Shown here piece by piece: positions 56,370 through 64,000 of a DNA stretch of 64,000 nt. A program made the position numbers and the translations under genes. The number at the start of each line of letters is the position of its first letter. The stretch's first letter is position 1. The notes under the pieces were generated by a model. It did no database searches and had not been told where the DNA came from. It saw only the letters and a program-made list of their open reading frames with translations. Source of the DNA: Cycas panzhihuaensis (lineage: Eukaryota > Cycadophyta); NCBI GenBank assembly GCA_023213395.1, contig CM041465.1:209257741-209321740 (forward strand), written 5' to 3'.

Positions 56370-57480
56370 TATCTCCTCCTTGATGAAGTATTATACAAGT
56401 GCTCCTTTGACGGTGTTTATTGCGACGTCTCTCACCTCAAGAAGGCCAAACTACCTTGTCAAAGTGTCATGATGGTATTTTTGGTGACCACTTTGATGGC
56501 TAGTCTATTGTATTATGCATCTTATAGATGGGTTATTATTAGCCTATCCTATTTAAAGATGTACATTTCTATGTATAAAAATGTGAGAAGTGTTAAGCAC
56601 ACTCCCCCTTAATCCATTAATTGGTTACTCCATTAAGAGACATTCTTTCTCCATGGCCATTTTCCTAATGGGGTCTTAACCCCATCAAGCAAATTTACCC
56701 TCCATCTTCTTCTAGTCACAAATTTATGCTGACCACCATTAAGTATTTTACAAATTAGAGTGAAGAAGTTCCATTGAGCACCATAACTAGGACGGTGATC
56801 ACTACCTTTATCTTTCAACAAATCATTTATAAATTTGTAGTCTTAGATGTCATTATCACAGATAGTAAGACTCCATTTTATAACTCCTACATGGATGAGT
56901 TATATGACAAGTTCTAGATCACTCATAAGACATCATCCCCATACCACCCATAAGCAAACAAACAAATTAAATCCTTTAATAAAATGCTAGCTAAAATTCC
57001 AACCAAACTTCTCATTAGGATTGGTATACTCAACTCTTTCCTACCTTATGGGCCTACTACACTTATATATGAATTGTAATAAATATGACCCATTTTCTAT
57101 TAATCTACTGTACTAAAGTCATCCTCCAATGAGTATCACTTAAGTACCTTACTAATGAGAAATGGCTAAGGCAAGTAAGACTATTAGAACTTGAAAAGAT
57201 AGACAAGATTCATCTTGAAGCTTATCATAATAACTTAACCTCTAAGATCTAAGCTCAAGTAGCTCATCATAGATATTTGAGGCCAAGAAAAAATCATGTA
57301 GGAGATAAAATGCTCAAGTTGGAATATCTTCATAACAATTAAAGAAAGTTTGACTTCAAGTAGATAGATCCCTACTCGGTGGTCGAAGACCTTGATAATC
57401 AAGCTTATCACTTGGCCACTCCTTAGGGCCTCAAACTATAAAAAGCTATTAATTCTTAATATATATGGAAGTGTTATGCA
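56370..57480 (+). pseudogene. Element L integrase
   Basis: Zinc region near 56390-56530, core text SDSKTPFYNSYMDELYDKF-like (ITDSKTPFYNSYMDE) and KTSSPYHP.ANKQIKSFNKML near 56860-56990, giving the second Asp and the PYHPQ.NGQ.E..N motif with Glu replaced. The C-terminal GPY/F-like text DPYSVVEDLDNQAYHLATP lies near 57367-57425. Heavily decayed. Confidence 0.65.
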
Positions 57481-58180
57481 TAATCAAGCAAGGTGTTACT
57501 CCAAAATGAGTGTAAACTACCCATGCTCTACAAATGAGCCTCAACTATATCCATCTCCCCTCAACTTTAATGCTTAAGAGGCATTATACCCATTTACCCT
57601 TATATAGGACATGGGTCTCCTTACTCTAAAAATGAGCATAAACTATAGGTACATGTCATTTTTTTAAAAATATAAAAATAATAATAAATTCATAAAATAG
57701 CAAAAATAAGTTTGATTTTAGCCCTTTTACTGCCTTGTTCATAGTTTTGGACATCCTAAGGCCTTCTCTTTCCCCAAGTTGATCTAATGTGATGGTTTTT
57801 AGTTATGAGTCCAAGAAGCTAGCTTCCTCATTTGGTGCTACATCTCATCTAAGCAGTCCCTTGTACCAGCAAGCTAGACAAATATCCTTTTAGTCCACCA
57901 ATGCTCACCCTTATTTTTCTTTCCTAATTTATTTACTTAAGGAAATGATTTCCTTCTTATTTCTTTAATAGTTAAAAGTATTCCAACCATAGATCACTTC
58001 ATAAATGACTTTATTCCTAGTGAATTATTATAAGCACACATTCACCTTACTATTAGCTTTACCTCCATCTAGTTATCCTTAAGCTCTCAAGTTGCTTGCT
58101 TTCCCTCACATTAGTTACATTTCAATTAGCCTTCAGTTTTCTTCTTTCTCTTCTAGTACAATATATGACTAATGTTCTTG
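57481..58180. other. Non-coding stretch after L pol
   Basis: No domain seen. AT-rich, with an A/T-only patch at 57655-57710. Expected to hold the 3' end of L, but no LTR pair was found. Confidence 0.4.
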
Positions 58181-58184
58181 TAAG

Positions 58185-58395
58185 CCCCTTTAGGTACACC
58201 TTTCTTACTTCCCCATGGTTAGTTATTCAAGACTTCCTCTTCCATAATTTGAGACACTTTGATTGAACTTTTGGTAAATACCCATGGTTCATGCTTTGGG
58301 AGCATGATCTCAATCTATTTGTTGGCCACACTTCTTTCAGTGAGTGCTTATTGAAGCATCTCAATCTTAATATCCCATGGTTTGGCTAGTCACAA
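58185..58395 (+). pseudogene. Unrecognised aromatic-rich coding remnant
   Basis: One plus frame reads PWLVIQDFLFHNLRHFD, KYPWFMLWEHDLNLFVGH and TSFSECLLKHLNLNIPWFG with a single TGA. The Trp/Phe/His-rich text stands out from the Leu/Ile/Lys noise. It lies 0.7 kb after the integrase of L on the same strand. Could be an extra ORF of the element or an unrelated gene piece. I recognise no family. Confidence 0.35.
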
Positions 58396-59688
58396 TTATA
58401 CTTTTTAAATCCATCTATAATCACCACCCACCTTGTCTCAATGAAAATCGTATGATGATCATAATCAACCTATCCCCCTAAGTAGATATAAGGGTAAGTG
58501 AGGTGCATCATCTAGAAAATAGGTTCAATGATGCTAGGTTCACTATGAACCTCATTTGAACCACCTATGGAGTAATACCCTCTCCTAGAGGGAAAAAAGA
58601 AAAGAAAAAATAAAAAAAAGTTTTATAGATGTATATAGATATTCTCACCTTCTTAGTATTTAGGGTAAGTTTCATGTTAACTTTGTCCCCATCTACAAAT
58701 ACATAATTTAGGTCCAATTGCATGCATCATTTAGGAGCTTCAGATGTAGTTGTTTAGGCCCACTATAACCTCAATTATGATTGGAACCTGCTCTACACTT
58801 GGGAGGTTCTAAATGTTGGTTTTGGAAAGTGTAGTTATAGTAATAAAATTTTACCATATAGGGTTATTTCTATTCATAATTATATAGTTGAAGTCAACTT
58901 GTTTAGTCTAAGTCATGCCCTTAATAAGTGATTCCCATATCCTCCCTTTATTCATTAGCTTGTTTCTAAGTTTTTATTTTTCTCCCATATGGCATTATTC
59001 ATTAGCTTCTAGAAATCTCATGTCTAAGGGAAACATGCCACATTGCCTCAAACATAACCACCTTAGGCTCAAACTCCTAAGTTTTGTGCCCCGATTCAAA
59101 ATGCTAGTAGTCGTGCCACCTCTATTAATACTTCTTAGTCGCAAACCTAGAGATTACAATTGGTGAAGCAACCTCTTATCCCCACTTACGCATGCAATCT
59201 AGAAAACTCTAAGATCATTAGTACCCATAAACACCTAGATCATCAAAAGGCATGCCTAAGCATACAACCAATCCTAAAAAGACTATTTGTCATTGTAGAG
59301 TTTCTCAGCACTCTTCTCTAACATCAAAAAACTCCTTTCCACATACATAAAAGATTTGAGTCCAATGGGGAGAGTGGGCTAGTAATCATCATTGACCCAT
59401 CTCAACTAGTCTTACATTATTTAACTAACACCAGTGAACACGATGTCTAAGATGTCCAATAGATCTTTTGATCTTGGACCATTAGATTTTAAAATACAAA
59501 TATTATCATTGGCCATATCCATCTACCCCTGTCTCTACCATAACCAAAGATAGTAATTATCCACTATGTTCCTAACTTTTTTACCATATCAAGAACCCTC
59601 CTTAACACATATGCATTATGTGTGTAATCCATAATTAAAACAAATGCTTGCTCCTTATCTATTAACTTACATATTTTAAGGACTATAT
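58396..59688. other. Gene-poor stretch, nothing recognised
   Basis: 1.3 kb with only short frames (for example 58915-59166) lacking motifs. Separates L from element M. A purine-rich run lies at 58590-58620. Confidence 0.4.
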
Positions 59689-60182
59689 TGTTAACACATA
59701 ATATTTAATAAGTATGGTATACACATACACTTCCCACCATTCTCATACATCAAGATATGTGAGATGCATATATATCCATGTTATCCCTTCATTGGATGAT
59801 ATAAAAGCTCGTTATATTTGATAGGCTATTCATGAGATGACATCACTATATATATGTACACTCACCACTTGGCAAAGGAGAGAGGAGAAGGATATAAACC
59901 TTATAATCATAAGTGGATTCCTAACCCTACCTTTTCCTGTGGTTTTTCCCACAATGGATTTTCCATGTATACATCTTAGTGTCCATCTTATGGTGATGCT
60001 TATGCTTGATGATGCATATTTTATTTTAGATTCATGTTAATTAATTCACTGTGTACACACTCACGAGCTTATACTTCACCATTATTATCGTATCTTTTAT
60101 GTTATGGAATTAGAGCTAATCTCAATATTCCACACATTTATTTTATCATGGTATTAGAGTAATTCTACTATGTAATTTCACA
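59689..60182 (+). repeat. 5' LTR of element M
   Basis: 494 bp, TGTTAACACAT...AATTTCACA. Aligns end to end with 63189-63692. Contains TGGAATTAGAGCT at 60105-60117 and TGGTATTAGAGT at 60149-60160, then ends directly before the actual primer site. Confidence 0.9.
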
Positions 60183-60194
60183 TGGTATCAGAGC
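60183..60194 (+). other. Primer-binding site of element M
   Basis: TGGTATCAGAGC immediately after the LTR, a perfect copy of the initiator-Met primer site, better kept than in most elements here. Confidence 0.85.
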
Positions 60195-60870
60195 TATGGT
60201 TTTAAGATCTTGTGCAGTAGAAGCCTGTCTAGCCTATCATAGGAACCAGATATGAGGTATTTTTTGATGAAACAAAAGTATGCATATTCTAGTGTTATAC
60301 ATGACAGATTACATAGTAGAAGGAGCTAGTTAAAGCCATATATAAGATAGATATAGTAGATACTAATGGTATGTTTATATGTGATTTTCTTGTAGACATT
60401 CATTTACATATGTTGGGCCCTATATACATGTAACATCCAGGTATTCACAGTAATCCATAAGATATTATATTTAGTCCATAAGTGAAGACTTTTACGAGTG
60501 TCCATTAATAGAATCACTATCACTCATGGACTATTTTAGAGGTAATTGTGAGTGTCTAACAATAAGATTTATTGCCTAAATATAGCATTTATTTTATCAG
60601 TCAGATCAATAGGTAATAGGCCTGTACAATAATATGTTGATGGGTGTTTTAATGATAGCGTGAAAGGTATGAGGCATGTAATAATTACACTAAATTATAT
60701 GTTTATGAGGGTAAATTTTTATTACAGCATATGGATAATTTACATATACATTATTTATGAGGGTATGACTACCTAGTTGTTATGATGGAATGTCAAATCC
60801 TAGATGATAGCATGAAAATAATAATAATAATATGGACATGAAATATTAAAGGAATATGTTGAATATGTAC

Positions 60871-60912
<42 letters not shown>

Positions 60913-63188
60913 GTATATGACACATATATGAAGAAATTTCATTTGGGTTGATAGATATATTATTGATGGTGATAGATTTATTGGATTATTAAGTTGAAAA
61001 TAGAGATCCCTGTCAATAGCTACCTCTCATATATAAAGATATCACATGATGGCAGGTCTAAGTGGATAATCCCAACCTGTAGAGGTTGTCAACATCATAT
61101 CAGTTACTATTAAATGGAACACGTCTATTATCCTTGCCACATTAGAATGGAACCTACAATGTAGAGATCATGGCCATAAGAAAGAAATGCATGCCATCAC
61201 ATACTGTCGAATGCCCCTGCATATCACATGATGCAATAGGAGGAGTATATTCAAATCTACCCCTTTATATTATATATATACTCATTGAGCATATGATAGC
61301 CAGAGGTGAAACCCTATATAAGCATGGTTAGACACCTCATGCCCTTCTACCATAGCCAAGATGAACATAAACGATGGATTTATTTACAATAACCCCTTTA
61401 TCACGTACCCTACCAGAGAATAGTGCTTGCCTTAAATGCAAATCACACTAGGAGAGATGATTAGAAAATCCTCATTGCCCAACTACTCAAGCCATACCAC
61501 ACCCAAATGAAGAAGTCACCTGACATAACCCCAAACTGCCCTTGAATCAATGATGGAATGCCCTTACTCGTAGTCGTAGATAAAATCTACTTAAAATCAC
61601 CCATCATGGATTTGTATATGAAGTAATGCTTAAGAAATACAATAGTTACTTGCACATATAGACGCTCGATTGAATTACCAAACTCTTGTCACATATTTCC
61701 CTCACTGAGTCACAGTCACAGATCATACATAGTCCATGTACAAAGAAAGGAGCTCACACTCGACTAAGTATCGATCAAAACCTGGACACAAATCGATCAT
61801 TTTTAAGAAAACTTTGAGATGCATTTGACCTATAGAGATGAACAGATTACGTAGATGAATTTGAAATGATAAATTTTTTAAATCCTTAAAAAGTTTTACA
61901 AAGCTTATAATTAAGTTTATCTGATTACATAATGATTTTGGATTCGCCTGAGCCCCTATGGATCGATAGGTGGTTATATGGTAAATCCATATGACCAATC
62001 ATTAAACTTCAAAGGATTTGATATTATTTTTAAAAGATTTTTAATTTTTTTCATGGGTCATTGGTACATTTTACTGTATATCTTCTCACTCGTTTATTAG
62101 ATTAGCCGTCATCTATAGTGTTGGAAAGAAGACTTTGAGATGGTTGCAACAAATGGTCATAAGATATGTTTTAGACAATAGAAGATAGAAAAAAATTTAG
62201 GATAAAGTTAATATAATAGCTTCAAACCTCATGTAGGAAGAATTCCATATCCATTTTTAAGAAACTTTCAATTAATTCTAGTTTTTTCTATGGCTCTAAA
62301 CATGATGGTAAACTTGTTTTCTGAGTAATGGTGGATGAAAAGTAAAGTTTGGTTTAAAATCAAGCATTTTAAGGCACATTTATGATATTTTGAGGCCTAT
62401 TTTAGTTGAAAAAATTCATTAAATGAGAAACATTTAATGAATTTATGACATGAGATATCCTTGATATGCTAGTTTCTCATTTCCCCCTTCGCAATATCAC
62501 ATTTAGTTTAATGGATGGCAAAACCCTTAACTAAACATATAGATCACCTAGTTATTGAATGATTTTTTATGATCCACCTATTTTTGGCATACCACACTAG
62601 TTGTCGATGTTATCTAGCTAGATGTTGAGTGTAATTTATCTTGTTATAGTTAACTTGCCTTGGCTAAGTAGTTTGACTTATTCTTGGAGTTCGTTATTTA
62701 AGATGTGATTTAGTTGTTGACTTGATCTAGTTGATGCTACACTTACACAACATACTTAATTGTGTTATTCCTATAAGTAATTTACAATGATGATATACCA
62801 TGTATTTGAAGTAATTTCCTAGTGAACTAGTGATTACAATGGCTAGTTAGCCATGTATTTCGGTTGATGGTCATTATTTTATATGGACTCAAATATCACT
62901 TTGCTTAGTTATTGATTTGATGGTTAACAAAATGTTGATCATCCAACTTAATATTGATTGAAAGTAGCCATATAGGTGAAGATATGAAGATGTTCACAAA
63001 ACACTTCATATAAGTTGGTTTTATATAGGTTAATGCTTTCTACATATAAGTGTCTAGTTACAGGTTATTTATAGGTGATACTGCATATAGGATACAGTTA
63101 CAGTTTACAGGTTCCATCATATAGGTTGAAGACATGAAGATTTGAAGACTTGAGATTAGGTATGATAACATTAAACATTATGGTGGGA
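60195..63188 (+). other. Interior of element M, no coding seen
   Basis: No retrotransposon domain in either strand. A minus-strand frame (61723-61998, 91 codons) has no motif. A TA microsatellite lies at about 60877-60908. Confidence 0.6.
60877..60908. repeat. TA microsatellite
   Basis: About 16 TA units in the interior of M. Similar TA runs flank the hairpin at 49420-49443 and 49760-49780. Confidence 0.85.
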
Positions 63189-63692
63189 TGTTAAAACATA
63201 ATGTTTAATATATATAGTGTACACATACACTTCCCACCATTCTCATACATTGAGATATGTGAGATGCACACATATCCATATTATTCCTTTATTAGATTAT
63301 ATAAAAGCTCGTTATATTTAATAGGCTACTCATGAGGTGATCTTACTATATATATGTACACTCACCATTTAAGAACTTGACAAAGGAGAGAGAATAAAGA
63401 TGTAAACCTTATGATCATAAGTAGAGTCTTAATTCCACCTTCTCTCATGGTTTTTTCCACAATGGGTTTTCTACGTATACATCTTGATGTCCATCTTGTG
63501 GTAATGCTTATGCTTGATGATGCATGTTTTATTTTACATTCATGTTGATTAATTTACTATGTGTACATACTCATGAGTTTATACTTCTCTATTATCATTA
63601 TATCTTTTATATTATGGAATTAAAGCTAATTTTAATATTCTACATACATATTTTATCATGGTATTTAAGCAATTCTGCTATGTAATTTCACA
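63189..63692 (+). repeat. 3' LTR of element M
   Basis: 504 bp, TGTTAAAACAT...AATTTCACA. The purine tract ATGGTGGGA lies directly before it. The same two primer-like motifs are at 63615-63627 and 63659-63670, more decayed. Confidence 0.9.
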
Positions 63693-64000
63693 TATAATAA
63701 CTTCCTCAAATCGCTTAACTATATCATCTAATGGTGTATAAAGAATATAAACAACAATAATAATGGGTGACAAATATTCATCCTGTTAAAACCTACATAG
63801 TCATCCATCCCTAACACCTTGGGGCTAGAATTTAACTTAGCCTAAGCTTCAATCCATATAACCATAACATATTCTATCTTCTCAAAGTATGAATATATTT
63901 TCCATGGTTATCTTTTCCCTATGTTGACAACTTAATGTAATGTAGAATAGAGAATAATTGACTAGATGAATAGGTTATACTTTTTCTTCAAATAAATAAA
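63693..64000. other. Flank of M, nothing recognised
   Basis: 308 bp to the window edge, no domain. Probably the continuation of the sequence that M entered at 59688. Confidence 0.4.

Larger units (their letters stand above)
59689..63692 (+). mobile_element. Non-coding LTR element M
   Basis: 4.0-kb plus-strand element: 5' LTR 59689-60182, primer site 60183-60194 (TGGTATCAGAGC), 3.0-kb interior without a recognised domain, purine tract near 63180-63188, 3' LTR 63189-63692. TATAT and TATAA flank it (4/5). The interior has no gag, protease or pol text in six frames, so it fits a LARD-like non-autonomous element. The LTRs carry two extra primer-site-like motifs near their ends. Confidence 0.85.

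Overview
The window looks like nuclear DNA of a plant with a large, repeat-rich genome. It is AT-rich and almost entirely LTR retrotransposons in advanced decay. No host gene, tRNA, rRNA or CRISPR array could be supported. The species cannot be read from the sequence. A gymnosperm or another large, slowly purging genome is only an inference from the old, deeply nested Copia and Ty3/gypsy elements. Most premature stops are the kind made by C-to-T or G-to-A changes (CAG to TAG, CAA to TAA, CGA to TGA, TGG to TAG/TGA), as expected from long-term deamination of methylated cytosine.

Left part (1-42720) is one nested structure that can be unpacked from LTR pairs, target-site duplications (TSDs) and interrupted reading frames. 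Letters are my own labels. A gypsy remnant K (+; 1-1366 and 40229-42720) is split by copia element E (-; 1367-40228, TSD AGATA). E is split three times. In its RT lies A (-; 2608-18304), a copia-like element coding only gag. In its gag lies H (-; 20867-31967, TSD CTATT), also gag-only. Also in its gag lies J (+; 32253-38812), an element of only about 300 bp with about 65-bp LTRs. A carries copia B (+; 2755-8873) in one LTR and copia C (+; 12456-17682, TSD TTCTT) in its leader; B holds a further insert P (3908-4936). H carries a GC-richer solo LTR (21983-22627, TSD TAAAC) and copia F (-; 23783-31382), which has lost most of RT and RNase H and holds element G (+; 27375-31253) in an LTR. J holds chromovirus I (+; 32351-38601, TSD GACTC).

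Right part (42720-64000): a minus-strand gypsy RNase H/integrase fragment N (43080-44690); a long gene-poor stretch; a near-perfect inverted repeat with arms over 300 bp around a TA microsatellite (49059-49759); a plus-strand gypsy gag-pol remnant L (about 51080-57450) related to K; and a non-coding LTR element M (59689-63692).

No element looks autonomous today. The best preserved are I (one frame through gag-pol, about sixteen stops and one frameshift, catalytic Asp of RT changed to Asn) and C (LTRs 211/218 identical, RT and protease motifs intact). Points of most interest are the nest itself with restored frames at its junctions, the two gag-only elements, the miniature LTR element that received a chromovirus, the large hairpin, the tandem triplication in K, and the series of primer-site-like motifs in the LTR of M.
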